A stretch of 64,000 nt of DNA from assembly GCA_015179125.1 (NCBI GenBank), contig WHVA01000068.1:186001-250000 (forward strand), in the 5' to 3' direction. Below the pieces are notes generated by a model, which was not told where the DNA came from, did no database searches, and saw only the letters and a program-made list of their open reading frames with translations. The stretch comes from Gautieria morchelliformis. Taxonomy: Eukaryota > Basidiomycota > Agaricomycetes > Gomphales > Gomphaceae. A program made the position numbers and the translations under genes. Shown here in pieces: positions 1-10,659 of the stretch. Numbering within the stretch: position 1 is the stretch's first letter; each line of letters opens with the position of its first letter.

Positions 1-73
1 GAAGTGATTCAAGATCGTACAGAAGCGAACTGACCTTACCGCACCTCATGATAGCCTCTCCAATGATCCACCT

Positions 74-298
74 ATGGATTGGGAGGCAGATCTAGATGCT
101 GGTGGGCAGGCCGCCTTGCAAGAAGCGGCGCATGAGCACCATGAAAGCCAATGGGGGCATGGTGCTATGGGGGAAGCGCCTCTCAATGCACCCTCTCCTC
201 AGACACACCCCCAGAAGTCCGATGAACAGGTTAAGGAGGTTGGGGATGATGTTGATGAGCTGTTTTCCCGAGCTTTTGATGAGCCTGTGGGGACATGA
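74..298 (+). CDS. unassigned short open frame
   Basis: An ATG-started frame of 74 codons, acidic and rich in His, Glu and Ala, ending just before AT-rich DNA. No domain, signal peptide or membrane segment is recognisable and no splice partner is evident. It may be the 3' end of a gene or element that starts left of the window, or a chance frame. Nothing in the flanks supports a function. Confidence 0.12.
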   Translation: MDWEADLDAGGQAALQEAAHEHHESQWGHGAMGEAPLNAPSPQTHPQKSDEQVKEVGDDVDELFSRAFDEPVGT

Positions 299-954
299 TT
301 AGGTACGCACCACACAGTCTTTGAGCAATTGCAACAGCAGCAGAAAGCTGGCGATTTTGGCATGTTCGGACCTTTCCTGGACCAACAGGAATGGGGGATG
401 GTTGTAACTCTCATATATATGTATATATAACTTAGCTCACCTATATTTCATAAAATATATCACAATTGAGACAGTTGCCAGCATTTGTAAGGCATGCTTA
501 ATCCTAGTCCTAAAGTTCTTTCTCACAGTCTGCTGCTCCCCCAGGAAAAGGTGTATACCCCATTGTCTAAACATCAATAGTTACCTATCTTTGTACTATA
601 CATGCATATTATTTTAAACATACCTTCTAATCAGATCTCTCAACCATATATAATAATATAGTACAGGTATTGTCCATACTTGCTTCTATATTCTGTGATT
701 GTACATCTAACATGTTTCATATATACTTCTAACATGTACTCATATGGTCCATACTTGCCTCTACATTCTATCATCATACATGTAACAAGCTTCATATATA
801 CTTTTAATATATAGTCATCCAAATCCTATCTGAAATTGCTCTGTCATCTGAATACACACTATGCTTTAGCACATACAACCATATTTTTAAAATATCAGAA
901 CATTCAAAAAAATTTAGGATATCCACAATATACAAGTTGCTCAAAATGATGGAC
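299..954. other. AT-rich spacer
   Basis: No gene is recognisable. Short imperfect repeats of a CATACTTGCYTCTA-like motif occur around 670-780, spaced about 75 bp apart. Otherwise the stretch is A+T-rich spacer leading into the MITE that starts at 958. Confidence 0.4.
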
Positions 955-957
955 TAT

Positions 958-1355
958 CACTGGAGGCATATAAAAATTTTCTGGTCTGAAAAACTGTTCA
1001 AAAAACTGTAAAGATATTCCAAATTTTTTTAATGTTTTTAATGTGAAAAAACTTTAACATAATTTTGTGTTTTTGTTAGAATTTGTTGAGCAAAAAAATT
1101 GTAAAAAAGTTGAAAGTTTTTTGCAGGGTTTTTTATGTCTTTTTATAAGTTTCTTTGTGAAACACAAAGAAACTCATTAAAAACCCTGAAAAAAACTTTG
1201 AATTTTTTTACACTTTTCTTGCTCAACAAATTCTAATAAAAACACAAAATTTTATTATAGTTTTTTTTACATAAAAAACACTAAAAATATTTGGAATAAC
1301 TTTACAGTTTTTTGAATAGTTTTTCAGACAAGAAAACTTTTATATGCCTGCAGTG
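958..1355. mobile_element. palindromic CACTG-ended MITE (CACTA/CMC-like), copy 1
   Basis: The whole 398-bp element is an inverted repeat. The ends read CACTGGAGGCATATAAAA and, reversed from the other end, CACTGCAGGCATATAAAAG. The arms are about 185 bp, with the centre near 1150-1165 (TTTCTTTGTGAAACACAAAGAAA). It is flanked by the 3-bp duplication TAT (955-957 and 1356-1358). CACTR ends and 3-bp duplications are typical of the CACTA branch of CMC DNA transposons. There is no coding capacity, so it is a non-autonomous foldback derivative. A second full copy lies at 24388-24747 and a half copy at about 23405-23611. Confidence 0.8.
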
Positions 1356-1457
1356 TATGAACTCAGTTATGGTTGATTTTTTAAAAGATATCTAATATAT
1401 CCTAGAAGAATGTTCATTGTTGTCAATGTGAACATCCTCCGTGGCGAAGTGCAGCAA

Positions 1458-1765
1458 TGAACGCAAACCACCGTGATGCACCCGGGCCGCTGCCATAAGA
1501 GCATGACACTCGTATCTGATACACAACAATCAGGCGGCTGTTCGAGAGAAGAGGCTACCTTCATGATAAGGTGTGTTTCGTCAGTTACTAGTTGAGTACA
1601 GAGTAAAAAGACAATGAACGCGAACCACATGCACCCGGGCTGCTGCCATAAGAGCATGATACTTGTATCTGATATGCAACAATCAGGCGGCCGTTGGAGA
1701 GAAGAGGCTACCTTGATGATAAGGTGTTTCCGTCAGTTACTAGTTGAGTCCAGAGTAAAAAGAAT
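1458..1765. repeat. tandem duplication of a ~155-bp unit
   Basis: Two adjacent units (about 1458-1612 and 1615-1765) each run from a GAACGCRAACCAC motif through GCCATAAGAGCATGA, CAACAATCAGGCGGC and AGTTACTAGTTGAGT to AGAGTAAAAAGA. They differ at perhaps one base in twelve, so the duplication is not very recent. No coding frame continues across both units. Confidence 0.7.
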
Positions 1766-2083
1766 GTAGTACTTATCGCCGGATGTCTATGTGGTATCGA
1801 CCTACACTCCTTCACCTTATCCAAGCAACTTGCACCTGACACCCCTTGCCAATATTGGTTAGGAGGGGTGTTGCCACTGCCATACGGGAGTTATAGAAAG
1901 GTAGAAAGCTGTAGGTCTACCTAGTGTGGGCAGCAGCGCCACATAACGATCTGTGGTGCTATGTGGAACCCAGAGTCAGCTACGTAGTTGATGTAGGCTA
2001 CTAGTAGCACCGGTGGCGCTACGTAAATACAGCTGAATTACAAGCCGGAATCGGCCGTTCCTGATGGGAGATCTCAATCTCAC
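1766..2083. other. unannotated spacer
   Basis: Nothing recognisable except short GTAGC/GCTACGT palindromic motifs around 1990-2030. The right end meets the target duplication of the hAT MITE. Confidence 0.3.
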
Positions 2084-2091
2084 CTGACAGG

Positions 2092-2636
2092 TAGTGTTCT
2101 GCAAAGCTCGGCTTGGGCCACGGCTAAGCCAGGGCCGAGCCACCAAAAGCCCAGCCGAGCCAGGCCAAAGCTGTCCTGATGCCAGGAGCTAGGGCTCAGC
2201 CTGAGTTTTGGAGAGCTCAAGCTGCGGCTCAAGCACTTACTCGAGCGCTCACCGGTTATGTGCGAATTGGGTGACAAGTGCACTCCAAATGCGGACTCAA
2301 GACAAAGATGATCTATGGGATTCAGCTGTGTCATCTTTGCATGGGCTGGAATTAATTAAGGAAGGTCCAGAGGTCCCTCAGGTGATCTAGACACCTGTCA
2401 ATCTCATTGACCTCTCCAGTGACTGTGAGCTCATGGTGGGGGAGAGTGACTTCAAAGGAATATCTGAGTATGTAGAATACAACTAGTTACTTAAAATTAT
2501 GTAGAATTTTTAGTTTGGAATTGCATCCCCTCAAATGATGTGCCCACCCACTCATGAGCCCCGTCCCAGGCCAAGCCAAGCGTGAGCTGAGCTGAAGCCG
2601 TGGCTTTTGAGCTGAGCCGGGCTTTGCAGAACACTA
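2092..2636. mobile_element. hAT-type MITE with perfect 8-bp target duplication
   Basis: A 545-bp element bounded by inverted ends TAGTGTTCTGC and GCAGAACACTA and flanked by the identical octamer CTGACAGG (2084-2091 and 2637-2644). Eight-bp duplications and TAG-type ends are hallmarks of the hAT superfamily. Subterminal regions are rich in GGCCGAGCC/GGCTCAGCC motifs shared with hAT-like copies at 30827, 41932, 42240 and 48770. No transposase coding is visible. It lies inside an older reverse-oriented LTR, breaking it. Confidence 0.82.
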
Positions 2637-3090
2637 CTGACAGGGGAAATCTGAAGAGAAAAGTCTAATAACCGCCCCTGCAGGGGGCGGGTTAGCACAG
2701 GTGGAACTAACCCAAACCAAGCGCCCGTTTGGGATAACGCGAAGGGAGAGCCTCCGGTTCGAATCCCCCCCCTCCACATTTGTAGCAGTAATTACTACAA
2801 TGTTTCTCCCCACTGATAGGTGTTGATAAATGTTAGGATTACGAGGCTCCTGGACTTCCATCCGGCATATAAGACCTACTGAAACTGATCGGTACTGGTA
2901 TGTATCTAAAGTGATTAGGCATTGTAAACAAACAGGAAATATCCTATGTTGGTGCCAGCATATCTCTGGCTTACTTCGGTAACTACGATACCCTAGCATG
3001 TAAAACACTTTGATTACTCTATTCCATGTTCCGGGTAGAGACTGCCTATATAGGGCCTTGCCCCAAGGTGGCAGTATAATAAACGGAATT

Positions 3091-3123
<33 letters not shown>

Positions 3124-3430
3124 GCCCCTGCCAGCAAGCCTGTGTTATACTATGCTAGAGGTCATTGCCTGGCACTCACCACTGACCCTGCTCCACCCTG
3201 GGACCCCTTGACCTTTGACTGACCCTTGATGCCGCATACTACGTGAGTCACTTCACTTCTGACAATGTTCCAAAAGTAGAAGTCAGAAGCTAAGCAGAAG
3301 TGGAGAAGCAAGCAGAACTGGTGGAAGTGCTTCCAGAAGCAGAAGTGGAAATAGAAGCAGAACTTGGGGTGGTGTCGGAACTGGTCAGAATGGTGTTGAA
3401 ACTGGAAAAGAGGGTGAGTGTCCCCTCACA
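2637..3430 (-). repeat. LTR remnant, reverse orientation, with nested SINE
   Basis: The right end, read on the minus strand, begins TGTGAGGGGACACTCACC and carries the same TTCCGACTCC-like tract and TAGACTTTTCTCTT stretch as the solo LTR at 58161-58593. It is interrupted by the SINE at 2682-3120 and bordered on the left by the hAT MITE, beyond which its remainder is not found. Retrotransposon fossil, incomplete. Confidence 0.6.
2682..3120 (+). mobile_element. tRNA-derived SINE, apparently full length
   Basis: A textbook short retroposon of 439 bp. A tRNA-like head carries an A box (TAGCACAGGTGG, 2693-2704) and a perfect B box (GGTTCGAATCC, 2756-2766). Next comes a body of about 310 bp unrelated to tRNA, then an AATAAA-like motif near 3080 and a pure A tail of about 30 nt (3091-3120). 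The 11-bp direct repeat ACCGCCCCTGC flanks it exactly (2671-2681 and 3121-3131). A pure tail and identical flanks suggest recent insertion. RNA polymerase III would transcribe it; a LINE must have supplied the reverse transcriptase, and none is visible in this window. Confidence 0.88.
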
Positions 3431-4350
3431 GTCTGTTTGTTATGCCATGGTGGGAAGGTTATAAAAGATCATGCAGCTTGTGTGGTAGTGTGATCTCCTA
3501 ATGAGGGTTTCCCCTACAGCAGAAAAGTCTCCCACCAGAGGACCAGCAATTGTACTGCACATCGCACTCACCATAAGTATGTTCAGAATTGGAGATAGCA
3601 ACTTGGAGATCACAACCTCTTCCACATACATGGTGTTCCCAAAGCTCCACAATCAGCGGTCTCTGCCCTGTAGACAGTCAGCATGAAAGACTCTTTCCTT
3701 GAGATCCAATGTATATGCATCTGCATATGCAATAGATCTCAGTGTCCCTTCCAAAGGACAGTCAAATATCTTTGACTAATTGTAGCACTTGATCAAGACA
3801 CAAGCACTTCACCCAACTAGATCCATTGACTGATGGTCAGCCACTGTCTGAGTGTCTGTGATGTCATGACATCACTAGTACTCTACCGGTTCATTTAACC
3901 AGCAAACACACTGGCTAATCCATTAGATAATTTGTAAAAACCCTGTAAATATTTTTGTAATATGTTTTTGACAAAGGACTGTGTTCGTTGGACTCAGAGA
4001 GTCCAGTGACAAGGCATCTATCACAACAGCATTCGCCTCGGTCCTGAGGCCAAACTACCGAACCTTCAGCTTGAGTACCATCCCAGAATGGTGTCAGGGT
4101 TGGTACACAGTAAGCCATCACTGGAGGTATCAGGGTTGATGTTAGTTGGGAAGTGTGAGTCCCGGGCTGTGGTCGGGGGTGTATGGTAGCGCAAGGTAAA
4201 TAGGTAGTTTGCTGGTAGCGGGTATCCTTAGCTTTCCCTCTTTGAATCCCTCTCTGCCATGTGAGACCCATGTCATATAGATAGTCTTGTATTCACTCTT
4301 TGGATCCCTCTCTACCAGGCCATGTGATATTCCACTGTCTCAGGGAGTTG
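3431..4350. repeat. mosaic of retrotransposon-derived repeat fragments
   Basis: About 4055-4150 resembles 19990-20090 (CCATCACTRGAGG, CAGGGTTGAT), and about 4195-4345 resembles LTR-end sequence near 21440-21602 (a ...GTTGCCCTTACACTT junction). These are old Ty3/Gypsy-related fragments; no element boundaries or coding frames can be defined. Confidence 0.45.
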
Positions 4351-5035
4351 CCCTTACACTTCACATAATACACCATTGAGGAACATAAGCCATTTGCTTT
4401 GACTGTAGATTATAGTACTTCAGTTCTATCACCCTCTACCCTGTATTCTGTACTGGTTCAGCATTCTTCACCAAATTACATGCTTTTCCACACAAGGCAT
4501 TCAGGTATTCATTGTTGGGTGCATTTATGCTCCTGCACCAAAATCAAGCATAATATATTCAATTTGTTGTATGATTTCTCAATCTCTTCTCACATTGTTC
4601 TTGTACCATGCATCCATTTCTTTGATAATTTTCGAAGTTTTCTAGCCACTCCCTGCCTCTCCATTTCATTTTGTTATTTCTACTTTCGCAGGCGGCTGCA
4701 CCCAGCGGAGTCTGAAATGACTTCGACGCGCGAGCTCTTGGGCGCTAAAGGGCCGGGTAGTAGTACATGCACAGTGAGACAGATTTCCCCCTCTCTCAGT
4801 GACAACTAAATTCACTGAGAGAGGCAAGTAAATTAGTCTAGTGTTCCTTCGATTTATTGACCTAGAAATGCTCTGTAGTGAATTAATTTCTAGGTAGTGT
4901 ATAATATATTTATAGTGACAACTAAATTCACTGAGAGAGTGAATTAATTTCTAGTCTATTCTTTTGAGCAACAAGTCCATACCTACTGCCTATAATTCCT
5001 GTCTACTACATTCATTGTGTTCATGTATCCAGTAT
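4351..5035. other. spacer with short inverted repeats
   Basis: No gene is recognised. A perfect 11-bp-arm hairpin (CTCTCTCAGTG / CACTGAGAGAG) lies around 4792-4824, and the same TGACAACTAAATTCACTGAGAGAG segment recurs near 4916-4940. Frames over 100 codons here have no domain and start from T-rich DNA, so I do not call them genes. Confidence 0.35.
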
Positions 5036-5089
5036 TCACTGACACACAATATTAACACCCAAATCCAACCCTGACAAGAATCTCATAAG

Positions 5090-5285
5090 CACAGTGACTT
5101 ACTACCATTGTCATTCCCTTGTATACTTGTCTATGTAGACATGAATTGTGAGCATGATGAAAACTGATGCATTTCCTCATATGGCGGCTGCATGTATTCC
5201 AAGTTATGCATGACGTACAGCAGTTGCTACATCCCATGGTACTTATTTTAGAAGCTGATGTGAGTCTGAATCTATCATCCCCAAC
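5090..5285. repeat. dispersed repeat; paralogous empty site for the 30.8-35.4 kb insertion
   Basis: Similar to 30720-30826 (CAGTGACTTA, GATGAAAACTGA, CATTTCCTCATA, CGGCTGCATG) and then, across a short join at about 5216-5222, to 35446-35510 (TAGAAG, TCTGAATCTATCAT). The two flanks of the hAT-like element are contiguous here with one copy of ACAGCAG. This is therefore a related uninterrupted copy of the sequence into which that element inserted. Confidence 0.65.
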
Positions 5286-5789
5286 TCTCTCCGAAGGAGA
5301 GGGAGGGTTGCACGACTGTGAATGACTGTGAACACAGCTATGCAGATAAATTAGTATTCATTTAATTGGATGCCCTTTCCTACCGGCTTCTTCCCTGGTG
5401 GCCTCTCCTTTTAGAGGGGGGGGGGGGGCATTTTCTCCGTGTCTCACAGGGGGGTAAAAGGTATCCCGAGTCTTGAGTCCTTTGCATTGCTGCCACGGTT
5501 TTTCTTTGTCATCCCCTCCCCACCCCTTCGCATACTCCATTTTCACAGTGGGAACTCTACCGGTGCCTTTTTGGCATGGTGTTCAGAGGGTGTTGCTTTG
5601 GCCACGTTCCCCAGCCTGGCTGGGGACCGTCTCTAACCTCAATCTTAGGGGTCAGGCCCCTCCCCGTTTCTCTCCCAAGGATAGGGGTACTTGATTCAAA
5701 TATGACCAACAACAACACCTCTTTCGCTCTGGATATCCTCTCACCATCCTTACCTTTCGCGCTTTCGAATTTATCTCATTTTTTCATAA

Positions 5790-6240
5790 TGCAGTTCTAT
5801 CATACTGACTTCTGGTGGGTGTGCGTCATGCTTCCTCTACTCTTTCTTTATCTGATGCTGTCTACCATTACCTTTCCTGTTTTCAAATCTATCTCAGTTC
5901 TCTTTGCCCTACACAAACTTCTATCATATACCCTTGTGGTGTGTGTGAGTCATGCATGGTTCATCTACTTCCCTTTCTTTATTTGATTCGCTTTATCCTC
6001 AGCTTTCACGTTTTCCAATATATCTCCTTTTTTCATATATGCTGTCTTATCGTTGTCAATTCTAGCACGTGTGAGTCATGCTTCACCTACCCCTCATGAT
6101 CTTCTATCATATTCCCTTGTGGCACATGTGAGTCATGGTTTGTCTACTTCTCTTTCTTTATCTGACACTCTTCATCCTCAGCTTTGGTGTTTTCAAATTT
6201 ATCTCCTTTGTTCATATACACTGTACTATCATTGTCCACC
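5790..6240. repeat. pyrimidine-rich tandem repeat, about three units
   Basis: Units begin with TTCTATCAT (about 5797, 5922, 6101) and contain GTGAGTCATG, CTACTTCYCTTTCTTTAT and GTTTTCMAAT motifs. The period is irregular, about 125-180 bp. The frames of around 100 codons here are by-products of the T/C-rich repeat and have no recognisable domain. Confidence 0.6.
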
Positions 6241-6342
6241 CCTGTTCCAAGAAGTCGGAAAGAGGTAGAAGAAATCATATTGGAAACCTGCTCGACTTGT
6301 TATGGTTTAAATCTCCCATTTACACGCATCTAACCAACCAGG

Positions 6343-6630
6343 TGTCATGACCTGTCTATTTCTCTTACCCCACTGCCCCTATGTTCCCCCTCGTCACTCC
6401 CTAGCATCTTCGCCAGAGTTCACCTCACCCTCCGACCACTCCTCCTCTATGTCCACTCTATCCGCTGTTCGCCCCATTCTCCGAACCACTATTCGCTGCT
6501 CGCATATTTCACCAGCAGGCACACCATCAAATACGATCGATACCATTTACCCGGCATGATGGTTCATCACTAACCCCATCATCTTCTTAATCCAACCCCT
6601 TTGGGTGTTCATATGGCCAAAGTGTGTTCG
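6343..6630 (+). repeat. truncated LTR (family A, see 43954-44983)
   Basis: The first ~285 bp of the family-A LTR (TGTCATGACCTGTCTATTTC onward to GCGGGAC); the remainder is absent. It joins directly to a Harbinger-derived fragment. Retrotransposon fossil. Confidence 0.7.
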
Positions 6631-6659
6631 CGGGACAAGGGTAAGGAGGTGGAAGATGG

Positions 6660-6835
6660 TATGGCTATATTGCCGGTTCCGTGAGTTCCACTGCGTTATT
6701 CAGACTGTATCTGTAGCTGACGTTCCGGTCAGTTGGGCTAAGGAGCATGACCTCACAGACCTACTTCTTACAGTCCTCGAGGATGATCCAAGTGATGCGC
6801 GCTTCCCTAGGGATGGACAAGGGGGCTGAGATATG
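6660..6835 (+). pseudogene. fragment of Harbinger accessory gene
   Basis: A short reading frame containing WAKEHDLTDLLLTVLEDDP matches the second-gene product of the complete Harbinger element, where it reads WAKEHDLTDMLLTVLEDDP (minus strand near 18050-17990). After about 50 residues the similarity stops at GATGGACAAGGGGGCTGAG. It is a detached exon-size piece of a related Harbinger element, lodged between an LTR fragment and the NLR relic. Confidence 0.7.
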
Positions 6836-6849
6836 TAACAAAAGCTAAG

Positions 6850-8660
6850 CCGAGGTGCGTGATAGCAATCAGGCACCCGAACCGTACCAATCGACTATAA
6901 ACTCTTCGAAGTGCTCTCTGCTCCCCGACCACTTTCAGCAACGATGCTTTTCGTTCTGGATCCAGATCAGCCAAATCACGAGCAATCATGCTAAAAAGAT
7001 TATCGGGGGTGCGCTGTGCCTGAAAAGCGCGGTCAAAAAAGTACGACGACCCGAGACGTTTGATGCTACTAAGTCGTTTGGCCACCTTGAAAAATATGCG
7101 TGGCGTGTCCTCGCTATCCTTGTTGATCCAATCCCAGATCTCCGCAATCACTGTTTCCCTAAGTATCCCGAAGACATCCTTTTTCAGGATTGAACTTAGC
7201 ACCGTCTGCATTGGGCATGTCAATCAGCAGAAGTGCTCCAGCTGGTTGCAAGGTGTACTAGGCTCGGGAAAAGTCTCAAACCAGAAAACTCACAGATGTC
7301 GCCGACGACATACAGAACGCGTAGTACAGTGATTCTGTATGAATCATGGCATGTTGTTGTAAATCCGACTGGAGCTTGTGGAAAGATTGCCGGTATCGTT
7401 TGACCTTGCTGTCGACATCCGACACTAGATTTTTCACGGTTCTTTTCCATGAACAAAGATGATCAGCTATGTCCACTTGACAGTGGTCCGACATACAAAA
7501 AAAAAAAATTTTTTTTTTTTGCGTAGGCGCGGATAAAGTAGCTGCACTCTAACGTCTGTTGCGCCAAGGATAGGATAATTAATTTTACGATTCAATTATC
7601 TTCAACGGCTCTGCCAGATGGACGAATGCATAGGTGTCGCCAATAGTTTTCGCCAGAACATGGACGCTATCGTCCCGGTCCATCTGATCAATGATCGTCT
7701 AGAACACCAGATGTGAGCTATGTCTCCGGTTGGTGTATGTCATAGACGTACCTTGTGTGCAAGAGACAGGATAGACCATGGCATATTTGCGTAAGGATGC
7801 ACCGAGAATAAAGCAAACCTTGTCCATGAGATGACCTGGGAGACCCCCGGCATTGAACTAAACCTCTGAGGCCTCATCCACGATCTCGATAAACCGCCTG
7901 ATATTCTGCAGGAGGGGGGCCCAAGTCGCCGATATTGCCTTGAAAGTATCGATGGCGGAAGTGGCGGCATTGGCCCCAGCCCCTGCATCAACAATTAGGG
8001 ATGGCAGCGAGTTCATATTATGGATCTCTTTCGTTCCACTGACTGCTTCGCTCCATTCGACCTCCTGCACCTCGTCGGATGTCGCGAAAGACGGGAGGGT
8101 GAACTCTAGGGAAGTTAAAACTTCATGCATCTTCCCTGCCTTATCTGATTTTTGCAGTTTGCGAACAATGGCTGCTATGGTCGATGATTACGCGTGCATT
8201 CCGTCGATGAGCGAAAAGCACTGACCTCCAGTTCCTCCTTCTGCAAGCAGCAACTCAATCCGGTCCCGAGCAGTGCCTATGTAGTCATCGCATGTAAAAA
8301 TACGGTGCCCGTAGAACTCGATTACTAATACGGAAGACACATGGAAGTCCTTGCTGGGCATGGGTTTAAGTCGCGTGAAGATGATAACATTGGAATTAAA
8401 CGCACAAATAGAAGGACTCATTCCACAAGGCAGCATTGCCTCTCGCAGCTACCACAATCTTCTTGACATTGTTATCGACAAAGAGTTTTACGTAGTAGTT
8501 ACCAGGACGTTTGCAGAACAGTCCGACATTGGGAAGTTGATCGCATTTCAGGTCTGTTGTCGATCGGCAAGAGTCAGTATGCCATAGGCAGCGCCGACGA
8601 AACTGAAACTTTGATTGCTGCAGGAATACTTCGAGGTGGAGAGTTAACCGTTGGCTCACT
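6850..8660 (-). pseudogene. C2-NACHT NLR-type protein, degenerate
   Basis: Minus-strand frames give, in order, a C2-like N-terminus (VGLFCKR..YVKLFVDN, then FTCDDYIGTARDRIELLL; about 8650-8190), a linker helical region (ATSAIDTFKAISATWAPLL; about 8130-7860) and a NACHT region (IWDWINKDSEDTPRIFF.. then SYFFDRAFQ.. and DLADLDPERKASLL; about 7223-6900). This is the architecture of basidiomycete NLR-like NTPases, thought to act in non-self recognition and programmed cell death. The NACHT Walker A segment is missing: RIFF is followed directly by KVAKRL where family members have a P-loop of the AGSGKS type. The C-terminal half is absent, cut near 6900 by SINE- and Harbinger-derived DNA. It cannot encode a working NTPase. 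Confidence 0.72.
6866..6915 (-). repeat. short SINE-head-like segment
   Basis: On the minus strand TAGTCGATTGGTACGGTTCGGGTGCCTG closely matches the tRNA-like head of the retroposed sequence at 57173-57447. It sits at the exact point where the NLR relic loses its NACHT similarity. Confidence 0.45.
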
Positions 8661-9177
8661 ATAGAGAAGTCATCGTGGACTTACGCTACTGTGCCACTAA
8701 CGTTGCCTTTGTTGTTCATTGTTCGCAGTGTTCGAGGTGGGTGGTAGGACGAGAGAGGCGCCGCATGGCACTGCGCACTTCGGACGTTTCATCGAAGACG
8801 CTTCCCACGTGTTCGCGGCGTCACGGTCGATGTAGTTGGCCAAAGTCCATTAGGCGCCTCTAGGAAAGAAAAGGTAAAACGACGCACGTAAATGTTTTCT
8901 GAACGCTGTGAGATAATAGCAAAAGACGCGAACCCATTATCTCAGGGTTTCAAGCGGTGACAGTACTTTAGGACCTCAGTGCTAGTAGCGGGTCACGTGG
9001 CTCCCGCTTTCGGGTTGATTCGCGCCCGAAGCTAATTAGCGCGCTAGAAGGCAGATTATTTTGATCGTAGCCCTCTTGAACCCGAACTCTCGTTTTCCAC
9101 TTGTCATCTCTTGAATTTGAAGTCACTTCGCAGTTTCACCCCAACCTCTTACCGATCACTGGACGGCGTCGTCCATC
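8661..9177. promoter_or_regulatory. intergenic region upstream of the kinase gene
   Basis: About 500 bp between the NLR relic (leftward) and the APH-like gene (rightward). A GGGTCACGTGGC E-box-like site lies near 8990, and a C/T-rich stretch ending at the ATG (9118-9177) is typical of a fungal promoter and leader. No TATA box stands out. Confidence 0.3.
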
Positions 9178-10631
9178 ATGTCTCAAACTACGACGTCTCC
9201 ATCCACAAGTGAAGATGTCGACAAGGAGACTCGTGTAAAACATACCCTTGAAGCCGTGGCTTGGTCTGAGATAGCTAGCCGTGTCTGCCCACCCTATGGA
9301 ACCGAGTCGTACGAGTGGGGAGAAGTCCGCGCGGGAGGCTACAATGTCGTCAGGTTCCTTCGCCTTCCCGATGCAGAGTCAACCGAACTCGTTGTCCGTG
9401 CCCCCTACTACCCTGCGGAAGGATGGACTCCCACCCATTCTCTAACTGCCTTCAAAGGATCTCCAGCGAAGTCGCCACAATGAGATACGTTGAGAAGCAT
9501 ACCACAGTGCCTGTGCCTCGTGTCATCGAGTACAGCGCCGAATCAAAAGGACTAGTAGGCTCCCCTTACATTGTCATGAGCAAGGCGGAGGGTGTCCCAC
9601 TGTCCACGTTGTGGGATGACATGGAGGACGAGAAGCGCAATATCCTGCTCCAGCAGGTTGTCGACATATTCATAGAACTTTCTTTGCATCGTTTCGACAA
9701 AATTGGTTCTCTGGTGGAGGTCGAAGTTCCAGGTAAAACCGGTTCTTCGCATGAAGGGTGGGCGATCGCCGAGAAAGTTCCTGTGGAGACTGAGGACGAT
9801 ATCGAACCCGTTCTTTCCTCTCGCGTGTGGACCAATGCCGCAGACTATTGGATAGCATACGCCAATGCCCGAATAGCCAGAGTTGACGAGGAGTGTTTCG
9901 GGAACCCAAGCAAAAATTACCACTACGCGCAGTATTGGCTCATTCGTTCGCTCATCCCGGCCTTGTATGATACATCATTGGACGAGGCCGGATTTCCCCT
10001 TGTTCCATACGACTTTCACACGCAAAACATCATGGTTAAGGAAGTGGAGGGCCAGCCCTGTATCACAGCTCTTATTGATTGGGAGTTCTCCTGCACCCTG
10101 CCGACATCTAGCTTTGCACAGTATCCTATTTTCATCATGGATCATCCTGCCTGGGACGACGACGATCCACGGCGTCAACGCAATGTTCTAGATCGCGAAA
10201 CCTTCGAGAAACTTTTTCGCCAGGTGGAGGCCCGGGTCTACCCGAGCAGCAGATCAACGCTCACAGACACATTTGCATCCAGCAAGGGTGTATATCTCTT
10301 TGAGCAGATGATACAGTACCCAGAGTTCTACTCGGAGTTCTACCCGCAATTTCTCGAGCACGTATTTGGACAAAATTCGGATTGGATCTTGGTAGAATAT
10401 CTGAGTGCGCTATTGGAAACGGGGCTATTGAAGGAGTTCAATGCGAAGTACGAGGAGGAACATGAAGTAAGGGAGGCAGTCGCGGACGTCCTGGGCGACG
10501 ATATGCCAGATAACAGGTTGGAGCGCAAGAATTTTGTGACGCTGATACGGGACCGTATTGTGGAATTCCCCGAAGATGGAACAGTACGAAAGTGGTTGGC
10601 AGACAGAGCCAAGGTAGAAGGGGACCTCTAA
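9178..10631 (+). CDS. APH-family (aminoglycoside phosphotransferase-like) kinase, one frame break
   Basis: Encodes an intronless protein kinase-like fold of the APH/choline-kinase superfamily, widely expanded in Agaricomycetes; substrates are unknown. From the ATG at 9178 the frame reads an N-lobe (GGYNVVRFL, ELVVRAPYY). The C-terminal part continues in another frame: SEVATMRYVEKHTTVPVPRV, VMSKAEGVPLS, a Brenner-type catalytic segment YDFHTQNIMV, and LIDWEFS for the metal-binding Asp. The protein ends at 10631. The two frames meet near 9445-9465 (CTGCCTTCAAAGG); family logic expects continuous reading there, so one base is missing in this copy or in the assembly. No intron of sensible size fits. 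The catalytic loop has His where many APHs have HxD, with Asp one place earlier. Total length of about 480 residues is normal. Confidence 0.75.
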
Positions 10632-10659
10632 TTTGATCACCTGTGCTTCAGTCGTCATG

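Noticed and set aside
2682-2780. Possible functional tRNA gene
   Set aside because: A and B boxes are present, but the sequence continues into a body with an A tail and flanking repeats, which marks it as a SINE; no clean cloverleaf anticodon arm can be folded by eye.
4399-4809. 136-codon frame ending in an ordered-looking C-terminus
   Set aside because: Starts in T-rich DNA, no domain, and the end falls into a hairpin repeat.
5576-6350. Several overlapping frames of 70-136 codons
   Set aside because: Products of a T/C-rich tandem repeat, hydrophobic by composition, without start context or domain.
7497-7521. A-run followed by T-run as a possible terminator or element end
   Set aside because: A simple palindromic A/T tract inside the NLR relic; no supporting context.
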